Shown here one piece after another: positions 11,267-24,164 of a stretch of DNA of 64,000 bases. Position 1 is the first letter of the stretch. The number at the start of each line of letters is the position of its first letter. Under the pieces are notes generated by a model. That model was not told the DNA's origin. It was given only the letters and a program-made list of their open reading frames with translations, and did not search any database. The stretch is from contig NC_079492.1 of NCBI RefSeq assembly GCF_020520425.1, positions 116,595,157 to 116,659,156 on the forward strand, in the 5' to 3' direction. A program made the translations under genes and the position numbers. The stretch is from Spinacia oleracea (Eukaryota; Streptophyta; Magnoliopsida; Caryophyllales; Amaranthaceae).

Positions 11267-12474
11267 TGTAGACACCTACTTTTGTCCCCATTCCCGCAAG
11301 GGAAAGGTTCGATGATGAAAACGTAAATCTCCACTTGACAACGCATCTCCTATAAAATAAACGAATCTCAATTCCCCTTTTCATTTCACCCGAAACCTGC
11401 TATTTATGGAAACCTGCTAAAAATAGTAACTGCCGTAAAAGGTAGCTTCTAAAAGTGGCAAATCATAAAAGATAGAAACCTGTCAGAATTAGGTGTTGCA
11501 TTCCAACATAAATCCTAAATGAGATAGAAAACTGCGAGAATCCTATTCCTAATATGATTCGGAAATAAGAGTTACGTATTAATTGAAATCCTAACGAGCC
11601 TAGAGTTCGTAACGGGCCCAGACGCATTCCGTCATAAAATTGATACGCGCTAAAAGACTCGGTTAAGTCTCAAACTCTACGGATTTCAGGAATCCGAATC
11701 TGACTAAAGAAAACAGCCCAGACCCTATTTTTAACGCCTGGCTCTGGGCGCCGAAATCTTCGGCGCCCAGGCCTGGGCGCTGAAAATACCTAGGTACGTG
11801 TTTTTTCCTAATTCTTTATGGATTAGAACTCTGCAATTCTATCTTTCCACGAACTATTCCCTATAAATAGACCCCTAAATTCGACGTAAAAGGAACACAC
11901 AACAACACACAATTATATTCTGAGTATTGACTCCAACCCTTAGCCTAAGCCTCTCGCTGCGAAACTGTTCACGCGTTCTGTCGCAATCGATCCATAAATC
12001 GAACAGAACGTACCCTGTCCCATAATTGAGATTCGTTAAATAAAATGGAGAAATAGCAAAGTCAAAGTGGTTAGTTTTCAGAGAACCGTGACGCACCTCT
12101 CAAGGGTGCGTCGTAATGTGTCCCTTTTCGATGATTTAACTGCTTTCCTCGCCCTTTTTATGAACTGTTAAACTAACCTAATCTGATTGTTCTATCACGC
12201 CTAACAAATATAATATTTTTGGGAAATCGGATTATCATGCTAGGTCCCTTAATGCTATTTAAATCAGATAATCACGATCGAATTAGTATTATATGTTGCA
12301 TATTGCTAAAATCAACTCAGATTAGTTTAATAGTTAACGCATGTCCCTTCAATTATTTATGCTGAGCTAGTAAGGATATCCTGCCTCTGGAGTTATCGAC
12401 GAGCGAAGTACTCCTCTCGGTAGTTACAGCCCCCCGAACCCTCAATCTCTACCTTGCGGGTGTATGTTGAGAGA
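11267..12474 (+). repeat. 3' LTR of element A1, first part
   Basis: Starts TGTAGACACC immediately after a polypurine tract. Matches the solo LTR at 27242 and the reverse-strand LTR at 54433-55895. It is interrupted after AGAGA at 12474 by copia element E and resumes at 22910. The two parts total about 1462 bp, the same as the other copies. Confidence 0.93.
11862..11869 (+). promoter_or_regulatory. TATA box of the A1 LTR
   Basis: TATAAATA, conserved at the same place in the solo LTR (near 27826) and, reversed, in element C (near 55290). It follows the GGCGCC hairpin (11732-11786) by about 75 bp. Confidence 0.6.
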
Positions 12475-13834
12475 TGAAGGAAATAATGCCCTTGGTCCAA
12501 GTATGCATTCTATGTTAAGTCTAATAAATGCGGTTCAGTATTAATTAACAAGTTAATAATTCAGTGAGATCAAGTGAGCTGAATGCCTAGCTAGAGGCCG
12601 CTTCAGTTCAAGTGGAATTAATGATATTAATCCACAGCTTACTCTTGACTGAACCCGTAGGGTCACACAAATAGTACGTAAACGGATCAAGTATTTAATG
12701 GCATTAAATACTCTATCTATGGATATTCGGAATCGACGTATCTTGGTTTCAGTGGGAGCTGAGATCGTCACAGGCAAGAAATGAATGCTCCGGAAACGAT
12801 GATATTGCCGGAAACGGAAATATGGATCGTATCGGAAATATAAATATTATCCAAGTCGTAGATGTTGCCGGAAACGGAAACATGGTACGTATCGGAAAAT
12901 ATTATATTGCCGGAATCAGAAATATTGCCGGAAACGGAAATATTGTCAGAATCGGAAATATTATCGGAATCGGAAAATAATTCCGGAAACGGAAATATTA
13001 AATATTTGTTCGAAACGGAAATTGATTCCGGAATCGGAAATATTAAATATTATTCGTATCGGAAATGAATTCCGGAACCGGGAATTTAATCGGAAGCGTA
13101 TCGTACGAATAAACATCGGACGAGCTTGCTAGACGCAAGGCCTAGCACGAAGCTAGGCCCAACGCCTAGCAAAGCCCGCGCACGACCAAAGCAAGCAAAG
13201 CCCAAACGCGAGAGCAAGGCCAGTAGGCGCGCGCCCCTCGTGGGCTGCGAGCACTTGCTGGGCCTAGGCTCAGCGCGCGCGCACGCAAGGCGCCCCTCGT
13301 GGGCTGCTGCTCTTGCGTGTGTGTTTGTGCTTGCGTACGAAACCTTGATTGGTTAGAATTCGTATAAGATTGATTCCTAAGTCTACTAGATAAATTAAGT
13401 GATTGAATTTTAGATTAATTCAGATTCACTAAATCGTTTCCTAGTAGGATTCTAATATCCGATACCCATGCCCTATAAATAGGTGATCAATGCTCACAAT
13501 TTATATCGAGTATTCAAGTATTCAAAGTGATTTTTGAGAGCAAAAATTCAGTCACACAATTGCCTATAAGTGCCGAAAATTCTAAGTACCTTAAGGGCGA
13601 CCTAGTTGGTCAAGCTTAAGGCGGATCCGGACGTGTTGTGGACTATCTACGGAGGGACGACACTTGGAGTCCTAAAGACTTGTTCTTGTTCAGTTCGGGC
13701 GCAGCTAGGGAAGGCACGCAACAAAGAGTATGCATCTAAACTATGCTAAATGATTATGTGTAAATAATATGCTTTCCTGGCTTTATGGTTTTTCCGCATG
13801 ATTTATGAATTGTCATATGTATCATAACCTAACA
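12475..13834 (+). repeat. 5' LTR of element E
   Basis: TGAAGGAAAT to ATAACCTAACA. Contains a tandem block of about 18-bp CGGAAACGGAAATATT-like units (12783-13090), a GC-rich segment (13126-13330) built on CCTAGCACGAAGCTAGG-type inverted repeats, and a TATA box (CTATAAATAGG near 13472). Lacks 14 bp present in the 3' LTR at the CGGAAATATT block. Confidence 0.93.
12783..13095 (+). repeat. CGGAAA-type tandem repeats inside copia LTR
   Basis: Roughly 15 degenerate copies of an 18-bp unit (consensus near TTGCCGGAAACGGAAATA). The same block recurs in the other LTRs of this family at 21842-22150 and 23175-23415, with copy-number differences between them. Confidence 0.85.
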
Positions 13835-13835
13835 G

Positions 13836-13849
13836 TGGTATCACGAGCC
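13836..13849 (+). other. primer binding site of element E
   Basis: TGGTATCACGAGCC begins one base after the LTR and matches the plant initiator Met tRNA complement TGGTATCAGAGC with one extra base. Confidence 0.8.
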
Positions 13850-14589
13850 TCTTATTATTTTCATAATCTAAATTGCATGAACATGGTTAAATATTACAAA
13901 TTTGCAAGAATTAAAAAGGGTGATTAATTTTCGTAATTTTTTTAATTAATTGCAAATTGCGTTTATTTAATTATACGTACGCAGTTTTTCGGCAGTTTCT
14001 TCGTTACTCATCCAAATCGAGTGATTTTTGTGTCAATTCCGCATGTAAAAGCCATTCTAAATTTTTTTCGGCCGAACCCAGAATTCTCAAATTGGAAGCC
14101 TAACTATGACTTTTCGGAGGTTTTAGTTTTTCGAATGCAAAATTTCGTAAATTTAAGATTTTAAATTAAATATTTGCGATTCTTGTTGATAAATCTTGAA
14201 TTTTTGATTGACCTACTGTATATGTTTAACAAGTTTGAATGCCTAGCCTTGTTAATTATGCAATCTAATTTGTAATTATGATTAATTTGTTGAAAATTGG
14301 AATAATTTAGAATTAATTTGATTTTCATAATTAGTTATAATTTAATTAGATACCTATGATTAAAAACCACCATAAAAATTGTAAATTTATGTTAAAATTT
14401 TAAATTTTTATGACCTAGACTTGAATCCATGTTAATCGGAAATCAATTGAATAATAAATTTTCGATTTTTCGCCCTAAAATTATGAAATTAATATTATTT
14501 ATTAATTTGTCATTAATTTTGAATATAAAATTTAAATTTTTATGCGATTCGCTCATATAACTTGCACGCACAAAGCAATGGACGCTACG

Positions 14590-15250
14590 TGTTACCCTTA
14601 AGGGGTGTTGTATAGTGCGCGCATGTGACGACGAGCAAGGGAGCTCGTCGCCCATGCGGCACGAATGCAATGAGCAAGGTTATGGTGCACGAGCACAAGG
14701 CAGTAGTCCTGCCTTGTGTCGTAGGCTATGTGCGATGAGCGAATGGGCGAGGGCGAGAGCAAGGCACGAGCAGTCGCGTGTGGGGCAGCAAGCGAGCTGC
14801 GGCACAGCGCGCACTGCCTCGCGCAAGCGTGTGGAGCCTCGCGCGCAGCGAGCGCAAGCTCGCGTGCCACGAGTGCTACGCCAGCATCGATCGCTCGCGC
14901 GCAGCGAGCGCTATTGTGCGTGCGACGAGCGCTGCGCCCAGCGATGGCGTGCAGCGTGCTTGTTGCGACGTGCGACGAGCGCTGCGCCCCGCGATGGCAA
15001 GCAGCGTGCTTGTTGCGCCGTGCGACGAGCGCTGCGCCCAGCGATGGCAAGCAGCTTGCTTGTTGCGACGTGCGACAAGCGCTGCGCCCAGCGATGGGCT
15101 GCGGCAGCATGCTTGTTGCGTCGAGCGCTGACGCGCGCAGTGAGCACCAGCTCGCGTGATGCCTTGCGATGGTGAGCAGCAGCGATGCGACGCAGCGCAT
15201 GGGCTGCGCGCACATGGCCAGCGATGGCTGTGTGCGTGTGGCCCATGGGC
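14590..15250 (+). repeat. GC-rich island with 50-bp tandem repeat
   Basis: Sharp change from AT-rich flanks to strongly GC-rich sequence full of GCGC, GCGACGAGCGC and CGATGG words. Units beginning GCGATGGC start at 14941, 14991, 15041 and 15091, an exact 50-bp period. Several long overlapping frames on both strands (Ala/Arg/Cys-rich) are a composition effect, not genes. Confidence 0.85.
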
Positions 15251-18200
15251 GTGCGTTGCGTAGGATTGTTGCGTTGCGATTAGATCGTTTTGAAATTTTA
15301 ATTTGAAATTTTCAGTTTATGTAATTTTAATTAATTTTAAAATTAATAATTTTAATTATTTTCTTGGATTTTAATTTTGAATATTGTAATTATAATAAAT
15401 TTTATTTATTCTAATTATTTTATTAAAATTAAAATCATGAATTAATTTAAATACGACAGAAATTAAATTAAACTTTTTGGATTCAATTATAAATTTATAT
15501 GAGCTTTAAATTTTAATTAAATTTGTATGTTTCCGGTTAGACTAGAAATACATTTTTATGTTTAAAATTAGTAACGCATATGAATTTATTGGTTTAAGTA
15601 GGAGCCCTTTTAGTCATATACTCTTGATTAGGTCTACAAATCCTTAAGGTTAAAACAACTTGATTATAATTAATAAGGACTGAATAATTTGTAGATTATT
15701 GGTGCCCTTGATTAATTGCTGCAAATGTTTATATGATGCATAATGTGTTTTACTAACCAGCTATGTGGGCCATTCATGATAATAAATGGGTGAATGGTAT
15801 ATATTGTATATGTACTGTTTTGCAGGTTATGAAGTGACTAGTATGGCCCAAATAGGATAGAAAATATGGTCTGCGTACCATTAATTTGAATGTAATTGGT
15901 CTAAAGTACCAAAGTTGTTTTTCAATTCAAATATGGTCTGCGTACCATCAAATAGTTGTAATTAGTTTTAATTATAGCTTATCATATTTGAAGAAAATGG
16001 TGCCTCCCACGGAGATTTCAAGACGGACTTTGAAGTTAAAGCTTCAAAGATAAAGTCGGGCCATACTAGATCACATTTATCTTATGCATGTTTTAAGTTA
16101 TTTATTGCTTTTAAATATGTCTTAAAATGCATGAGATCAAAGCTTGATTATGTTGCATGATTAAGGATTTTAGTTCACTTAAAATCTAACCAACATAGTA
16201 AGAGCCTTAAGTTCCAAACTTAAAAATTGAGTTAAAAGGTGCCATGCCAAAATATACACTTGCTTGGATATCCTTTACATCAATCTAGTAATAGTTTTCG
16301 CTCAGCGAGGTGTTACTTATTGGTCCTAAAGGGGCAAGGTACACAAATAATTGTGAGTACATGTTAGTTTTGGTGAAACTCAACGATATAAGTAAGGAGT
16401 CCTTTTATGTCGTGGCAAAATCGATAGGTTTACCTAATAAGTTCTTAGACGTACCTATCAACCAAGAGTAGTTTCTAGACTATTAGCAAAAAGGCTTTTG
16501 CTTACCTAAAATGTTTTAGAATTGAGTCGACAAACTGTGCTTAATTCTTCAATGGTTTTAGGGTCTTGGAATCATTTTATTCACACCTGCCGGAACACAT
16601 AATTCGAATAAAATGCTAATGACTTGTTTAAATTGCATGATTGCTTTCATTTTCAAGTTATTATTCATGATAAATGTTTAGACTTTGCATGCTTCAATGT
16701 ATGTTTTTAATTATTGTTTATAATTAAATATCTTGCACTGCAATAAATCCTTTTAGAAAGGTAACAGTAAATTTCCTTGATTGGTAATGAATCCAAGAAC
16801 GATTCACGGAAATGAGAGAAAATGAGCAATTTAAAATGTACGTTTCTTATAGCGACTTTTATGGTTGTTTTCGAATATCAAAGTCGAATGGCAAACCGAT
16901 TGGTGCTTGTGAATTCAAAATACAATGTAGTTTTGAGATCATAAAGCATTGAGTTTAAACGCTCAGCTTTACCAATGGTTAACAACCTAATATCTTTGTC
17001 CATTTAATTCTCGAATGAGTCTAGTCCCTAGACATTCGAATAGATCAATGCTTAGAGAACTTTAGAAGCTTCTGGTAAGATCATCTAGTTGAAACAAAAT
17101 ATTCAACATAAATTAAATGGTAAGAACTTTGTTGGAGTGACATTGGACATGTCTAACAAAGTATAAAAGTCAACACTAAAGAATTCAATTCTTAAGACTA
17201 TAAGAAAGGGTACAAGAAATAGGAAAACGAGGAACAAATGAAAGGAATTTACGATTTCGTTTCTACCTATAAGTTTATGTTTAAAGAGAAGTGACCTAGC
17301 AATCAAAATTCCTTGGTATCATATACCGCTTGAGGTTCTTACTTCGGTAATAACTCAAACAATGGAAGCTAGGATACACTAATGACCTACAAGTGGGAAA
17401 TGAAGCATGGCAATGCTACATTAGTTGTAGGGTCATCTAGTTTGTTTTAAGTCCTTTCAAAGGCTGGAACTTAATGGCTATTTTGTTCCATAATCAACAT
17501 ACCTAAATTTCTGTTTTCAAACACAGAAAAGACTCACATTCAAGAAAAACAAAAACAAATGTTTGTTTGTTAATTTGAATGAAATGGTCATTTACGGGTT
17601 GAGTCAATATGCTTGATTAAAACAAACAACTCTTTAACAATAAGAACTTTACTAGGTTCAAATCAATCTCTTGATTTAAGTTCCACTAACCTTTAGCATT
17701 ATTGCTTAAACCATATCACCAAGTTAACATTCATAAGCTCTATTTTGATGGACTTTTGAAAGTTGATTGATTTCTAGATCAATTCAAGACAAGCTAGTCT
17801 TACTTGTTGAAAGTAACAAAAGATATGAACTATTGTTAGAACGCCTAGACAATAGAGTTCAAAGCTAAAGAAAGATTTTATGACTTTATTATTTCACATG
17901 GATTTGAGTGAATATAGGTTTATTTACTCAAATGTGATATAAGTTGAATCTGTTTGGCTAGTTCAAAGATTCATAAGTATAAAATCCACTTGGCAAGAAA
18001 TCATAAAGATCTAGGTTAGATCATGATTACTTGAGACCAAATATGATCATCAATGATTGTGTGTTGTAATTTCACAATCTAGGTCCATAAGATATGGCAT
18101 ATCTTAGTTGGAATAATCGAAGTCAATTAGTACTTGATTCGATTAATGATGAATCATAAAGACTTTTCCTATAATTTCTAAAACAAAATGCTCAACTACC

Positions 18201-20309
18201 ACCAAACTAAACCAAATTCGTCAAAGCTATTGAAAAGTAATTTCAGAATAACTTTTCATAAAATATATCTAGAGAGTTGCAAAACTCAGTGGGAGCTTAG
18301 TGTTTGTCATTCGACAAACTAAGGCCCAAGTATAGATATATGTTTCATTGTGATTTATTCAAATGAGACACAAGGGTATTGTTTCTACCACGAATTTTTG
18401 AGAACATAATGTTTGTTTGCTCGAAATAATGTCCTTTTGGAGATTCGTTTCCAAAATGACAAGTGGGAGAAAATAGACCTCGAAAGTCTTCGAGGCGAAC
18501 AACAAACATAAACGGACATTCCGGAGACTTTTCGAAGTGCTTCAGAAAAACCGAACTTATTCTTTAAGGACTTTAGAAGTGGCTTTAAAGAATAGACATC
18601 TCTTAGAAGACTTTACAAGTGCTTCAAAGAGAATAGAATATTCAAAGGACTCTCAAAGTGCCTGTTGATATTCTATTGTTTGATGTTCTATACCCAAGTA
18701 GGCATAGAGTTCAAGTCACTGGAACTATGAGATTCTTCTATTAGATAGTAAAGAAACATAGAGTTCTGGTCAATGAAACTATGAGATTCTTCTATTAGAT
18801 AGTGAAGAAACCTACAACTTACAATCAAACTATTATCATGTAGATTAATGAGTTTGTGACCTGTAAGAAAGCTATGACGAAACCCAGATTCCCTAAAATG
18901 GTTAGAGGCCATATATAGACTCAAATGTTTTAAATGGTTAGAGGCCATAAAACATACTCAATGTTTTGATGACAAAATTGAAATTTTGTTGATTTGCAAG
19001 AATAGTTTCACACCTATTGGTTGCAAGTTTGTTTTAAGGATAAAAACCATCAAACATGAAATTGTGTTCACAACACAAAGCTAGATTAGTTGCTAAAAGG
19101 TTACAAGCAAAATCACGGTGTGGATTGTGTTGAAACCTCATGCATAATCGTAATGCTCAAGTCTATAATTCAAGCAATGATTGCATATTGGTACATATAG
19201 CAATTGGATGACAAAACGTATTCCTCAATCAAATGTTGGAATAAACTATGTACATGGTATGTCATAGGATTTGTGGATCCAAATGAATGCTTGAAAAAGA
19301 AAGCTAGCTTATGAAATCTAAGTACAGATTTAAGCAAGCAATTGGGAATTAGAAATGTATTTTAGTGAAGCTAATAAGTATTTTAGTTTCATAAAATGTA
19401 CATGATTCTTATAGATATATAAGAAGTTTAGTGGGAGTACATAAAAACTTAATTGGTCCTATGTGTATCACACACATATCTCTCTATTGAGAAATAACAT
19501 TCAAATGCTAATGACTTAGATTTGAGATTATTCATCAATGATGGACCAAGGCGAAACTTAGTACATACTGGGTATTAAGATCTATTTACAAAGATCTTAT
19601 ATTAATGTTTTGGATTTAGTAATGGCATTTACTAAATCAAACACGAAAGACTCCATTGGAGATATTCGACCCATGTGAATAAATCTAAGTAAAGAATGTT
19701 TGAACTATGTATAAGCATTTACTAAGTTAACATCAAAGAATCTAATGAGATTCTTCACCTATATTTTATGTCAAAGAATTTAGCTGGATTCAGTATCTAC
19801 TGAAATTGAATAAGCTAAACTTACATGAATAGAATTCAATTGGGAATTATTCTGCAAAAGAATTTATCATGTATGATATAATATGAGGATCGCCAAAAAC
19901 GTATCGTATGACTTTAGGCATGACGAACATATACCAATCTCTATTGATCTAAGTGAAGATCAACTAGATTGAAATCAAGAATACTTATGGTACTTAAAAG
20001 GGTACATAGGAATAGTTCTTGATTCAAGGAAATAAAGATATGCTAAATATTGATGCTACACGCATAAACACTGGCAAAGGATCAAGCAAGACCCTTTGGA
20101 GTTAACCATTGATAAGGACGAGCTATAGAGCATCGTGTTTTGAAATGGCAACATGGATTGGAGACCATGAGTTGTTGCGTGGGAAATTAAAATAATAATT
20201 TCTATGTTCTAAGATATAGTTGGAGAGTCTTCCACATATCTATGAACTGCTTGGATAGGTAAATCCAAACAAAGCATCACTAGCAACCTATACAGTTGAA
20301 GTAAAAGTA

Positions 20310-20593
20310 ATTATTGCCTAAGAAGCAATAAAACAGGGTTGTTTAAAGTTCTTCACTGAACTTGGGTCGATCACCTATCTGCTGGCTTGATGGTTCTTCA
20401 TTGAAAAATGCGTAGAACCACTCTTGAAGCAAGAAAAACGTCTGCTAACTTGATGGTTCTTCATTGCAAAATGAGTAAAACCACCATCAAAGTAAGAAAG
20501 ACTAGATCACATAATAAACAAACTCGAAAAGATCTTATCATCATATCTCGAAGAACATTCGATGAAAAGGATATTAAGATTGGCAAAGCATGA
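20310..20593 (+). pseudogene. faint remnant of copia RNase H end
   Basis: Translation with stops and shifts resembles the end of copia pol: an EAIKQGCLKFFTELG-like stretch (about 20318-20370), similar to the KEAVWLKKFLTELG region, and later RKDLIIISRRTFDEKDIKIG (about 20525-20590), similar to the RYHLIREIVxxGDIKI region. It is interrupted by an internal 62-bp duplication. The match is short and could be chance, but the order and position near the 3' LTR fit. Confidence 0.35.
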
Positions 20594-21514
20594 TAACTAA
20601 ACCTATGCAACAAGTGAGAAGCAACACTCACGTTGTAGCACTGGAAATCAAGCATAGCTTTGAATTCCATGAACTGTTTTAAAGATGGGTTTGAGGCCCA
20701 TGGTTGTAAAACAATGGGGTTGAACATTTATCATATATGAAAAGTATTTTCATATTCCATTTAATCTTGGTTTAGTATTAAATGATGAGTCCCTTCAATT
20801 TGACGATATATTCAAGATAGACTGTCAGGACCAGTCCTGTGACTAAGAAATGTCTATCAAGTGAACTTGAATGTCAAAGGTTGAAAATGGTCCCTAGTCG
20901 GAGTTTTCTATAAAATTGGACGCATAGAAAACGTTAGACGATTAGAATGCAAGATGACTAGTAGTTCTGTTTCTTGAACTATGTGGACATGGCAATGTCA
21001 TAATCATTTGCGTAGATACTTACTTTGGGAAGACTAGTATCGGACAAGACCTATGAAACTTTACTGTAAGAGATGAAAATCTGTCATAAGTAAATTTCAT
21101 TAAAATTATTAGACACTAAATTCTCAATACCTGAGTGATTTGAGATTACTTGTTTGAGAACTGGTTGCTTTGACGTTGACCAACCGTCGCACCGTAAAAG
21201 GAGGCTATAAAGGCAACGCTCAGGTAATCACCTATCAAACGAAGTATAATCTCAAGATCGCAAGATTGGGATTGTCCTCCCATAAATCGGGATGAGATGC
21301 TTAAAAGTTGTACAAGGCCACTCGGAGAGCTAGAAACTGTGAAATGCATGGCCGTGCTCGGATGAATCATAGGCTATGATTATCTGTTTATTTGATCAGT
21401 TGAACTCTGAAACCGAGGAACACCTCTTGACATAATAAGGATGACAACTCTTACCTTATGTTCAAGAGCAAGCATCGAGAGACAAAGGAATTAGGAAATG
21501 CACACTTGTCCCTA

Positions 21515-21530
21515 AGGACAAGTGGGAGAC
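21515..21530 (+). other. polypurine tract of element E
   Basis: AGGACAAGTGGGAGAC directly precedes the 3' LTR. The form ACAAGTGGGAGA is common before copia 3' LTRs. Confidence 0.75.
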
Positions 21531-22904
21531 TGAAGGAAATAATGCCCTTGGTCCAAGTATGCATTCTATGTTAAGTCTAATAAATGCGGTTCAGTATTAA
21601 TTAACAAGTTAATAATTCAGTGAGATCAAGTGAGCTGAATGCCTAACTAGAGGCCGCTTCAGTTCAAGTGGAATTAATGATATTAATCCACAGCTTACTC
21701 TTGACTGAACCCGTAGGGTCACACAAATAGTACGTAAACGGATCAAGTATTTAATGGCATTAAATACTCCATCTATGGATATTCGGAATCGACGGATCTT
21801 GGTTTCAGTGGGAGCTGAGATCGTCACAGGCAAGAAATGAATGCTCCGGAAACGATGATATTGCCGGAAACGGAAATATGGATCGTATCGGAAATATAAA
21901 TATTATCCAAGTCGTAGATGTTGCCGGAAACGGAAACATGGTACGTATCGGAAAATATTATCGGAAATGGAAATATTGCCGGAATCGGAAATATTGCCGG
22001 AAACGGAAATATTGTCAGAATCGGAAATATTATCGGAATCGGAAAATAATTCCGGAAACGGAAATATTAAATATTTGTTCGAAACGGAAATTGATTCCGG
22101 AATCGGAAATATTAAATATTATTCGTATCGGAAATGAATTCCGGAACCGGGAATTTAATCGGAAGCGTATCGTACGAATAAACATCGGACGAGCTTGCTA
22201 GACGCAAGGCCTAGCACGAAGCTAGGCCCAACGCCTAGCAAAGCCCGCGCGCGACCAAAGCAAGCAAAGCCCAAACGCGAGAGCAAGGCCAGCAGGCGCG
22301 CGCCCCTCGTGGGCTGCGAGCATTTGCTGGGCCTGGGCTCAGCGCGCGCGCACGCAAGGCGCCCCTCGTGGGCTGCTGCGCCTGCGTGTGTGTTTGTGCT
22401 TGCGTACGAAACCTTGATCAGTTAGGATTCGTATAAGATTGATTCCTAAGTCTACTAGATAAATTAAGTGATTGAATTTTAGATTAATTCAGATTCACTA
22501 AATCGTTTCCTAGTAGGATTCTAATATCCGATACCTATGCCCTATAAATAGGTGATCATGGCTCACAATTTATATCGAGTATTCAAGTATTCAAAGTGAT
22601 TTTTGAGAGCAAAAATTCAGTCACACAATTGCCTATAAGTGCCGAAAATTCTAAGTACCTTAAGGGCGATCCTAGTTGGTCAAGCTTAAGGCGGATCTGG
22701 ACGTGCTGTGGACTATCTACGGAGGGACGACACTTGGAGTCCTAAAGACTTGTTCTTGTTCCGTTCGGTCGCAGCTAGGGAAGGCACGCAACAAAGAGTA
22801 TGCATCTAAACTATGCTAAATGGTTATGTGTAAATAATATGCTTTCCTGGCTTTATGGTTTTTCCGCATGATTTATGAATTGTCATATGTATCATAACCT
22901 AACA
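21531..22904 (+). repeat. 3' LTR of element E
   Basis: 1374 bp, same ends as the 5' LTR. Retains the 14 bp missing from the 5' copy. GC-rich part at 22195-22400; TATA box near 22540. Confidence 0.93.
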
Positions 22905-22909
22905 AGAGT

Positions 22910-23163
22910 TCCCACACCAGGGATCACAAGGGAACCTACGGCCGTCGTGGTCAAACATAATTGCACTCCCTTTATGTCACGATAACCGGGTTTTGTCAGT
23001 TTTTCTCATTGTCGTTAAAAACTGAATGGCGACTCCTATATTACTAGTCAATTGGGTGTATACTCACAGGAAATCCAACTACACTTGATTGAATAAAAAG
23101 AATCGTCACACCCACGAGGGACGAGGTCACGCATTAGCCTCGCGCTTTTTCGACCCCCTCACA
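22910..23163 (+). repeat. 3' LTR of element A1, second part
   Basis: Begins TCCCACACCAGGG and ends CCCCCTCACA, identical in arrangement to the end of the solo LTR at 28438-28691. Together with 11267-12474 it makes a complete LTR split by element E. Confidence 0.92.
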
Positions 23164-24164
23164 CCAAGTCGTAGATGTTGCCGGAAACGGAAACATGGTA
23201 CGTATCGGAAAATATTATCGGAAATGGAAATATTGCCGGAATCGAAAATATTACCGGAAACGGAAATATTGTCAGAATCGGAAATATTATCGGAATCGAA
23301 AAATAATTCCGGAAACGGAAATATTAAATATTTGTTCGAAACGGAAATTAATTCCGGAATCGAAAATATTAAATATTATTCGTATCGAAAATGAATTCCG
23401 GAATCGGGAATTTAATCAGAAGGCGTCGTACGAATTAGCATCGGACGAGACTTGCTAGACGAAGGCCCAGCACGAAGCCAGGCCTACGCCCAGCAAGCCA
23501 AGCGCCCAAACACATGCTGCCAAGCCACTTCAGGCCCAACGCAAGGGCAGGCCCAGCAATGGCCTTGGCGCGCGCTGCGACATGGGCTGCGACGAGTGGG
23601 CTGGCGCTGTGCGTGGGCCGTAAGGCCTGCGTGCGGTGCTAGCGTATCACTCAAAGTGTGTTACTCGAATCCTAAGGCTACCGGGATTCGTCATGTGACT
23701 AAATCTAATCCTAAAAGATTTAGTTTATTTAATTAGAGTCCTAGTAGGATTATAATAAATAAATTAGTATCCTAATAGGATTCCAAGTCCTTTTCCTTAA
23801 CTCCATAAATAGGTGCCTAGGGTCACATATTTACATCGAGAATTGAAGTATTCAAAGGTAAGATTTTCAAGCAAAAATCAGCCACAAACACTTGCCCTAT
23901 TACCCGAAATTTATAGTACCTTAAGGGCGATTCTAGTTGGTCAATCTTAAGGCGGATCCGGACGTGCTGTGGACTATCTACGGAGGGACGACACTTGGAG
24001 TCCTAAAGACTTGTTCTTGTTCGGTTCGGACGCAGCTAGGGAGGGCACGCTACAAAGTGTATGCATCTGAATTATGCTAAATGATTATGTGTTAATAATA
24101 TGTTTCCTGGATTTATGGTTTTTCCGCATGATTTATGTTTATTCATATGTATCATAACCTTACA
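23164..24164 (+). repeat. copia LTR fragment of the E family, cut by A1
   Basis: Starts mid-LTR at CCAAGTCGTAGATG, equivalent to 21907 of the E 3' LTR, and runs to the LTR end (ATAACCTTACA, 24164). Diverged from both E LTRs, with a different GC-rich segment (23452-23640). The missing start should lie to the left of A1, outside the window. On the right it adjoins the interrupted RT of element B. Confidence 0.88.

Larger units (their letters stand above)
13850..21514 (+). other. non-coding interior of element E
   Basis: No reading frame above about 90 codons is believable here apart from frames forced by repeats. AT-rich throughout, except for the GC-rich block at 14590-15250. Small tandem duplications occur: 54 bp at about 18724 and 18778, and 62 bp at 20379 and 20441. 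Faint pol remnants are noted separately. The sequence looks like a copia interior that lost its genes long before this copy inserted. Confidence 0.75.
12475..22904 (+). mobile_element. Ty1/copia-type element E, two LTRs, non-coding interior
   Basis: Two direct LTRs (12475-13834 and 21531-22904) bound a 7.7-kb interior with an initiator-Met-tRNA-like primer site after the first and a purine-rich tract before the second. It is flanked by AGAGA (12470-12474) and AGAGT (22905-22909), a target duplication with one change; removal rejoins the A1 LTR exactly as seen uninterrupted near 28430. The LTRs differ by about twenty substitutions and one 14-bp deletion (about 1.6 percent by eye), yet the interior lacks any gag-pol reading frame, so this copy was presumably moved by proteins from another element. 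Confidence 0.93.

Noticed and set aside
13126-13356. Ala/Arg/Lys-rich frames in the copia LTRs, also at 22195-22425
   Set aside because: Frames lie within LTR GC-rich inverted repeats, are not conserved in the third LTR and do not follow the primer site.
14598-15246. Long Ala/Arg/Cys-rich open frames on both strands
   Set aside because: They overlap in several frames over a GC-rich tandem repeat. Stop codons are rare because of composition. No domain or codon bias.
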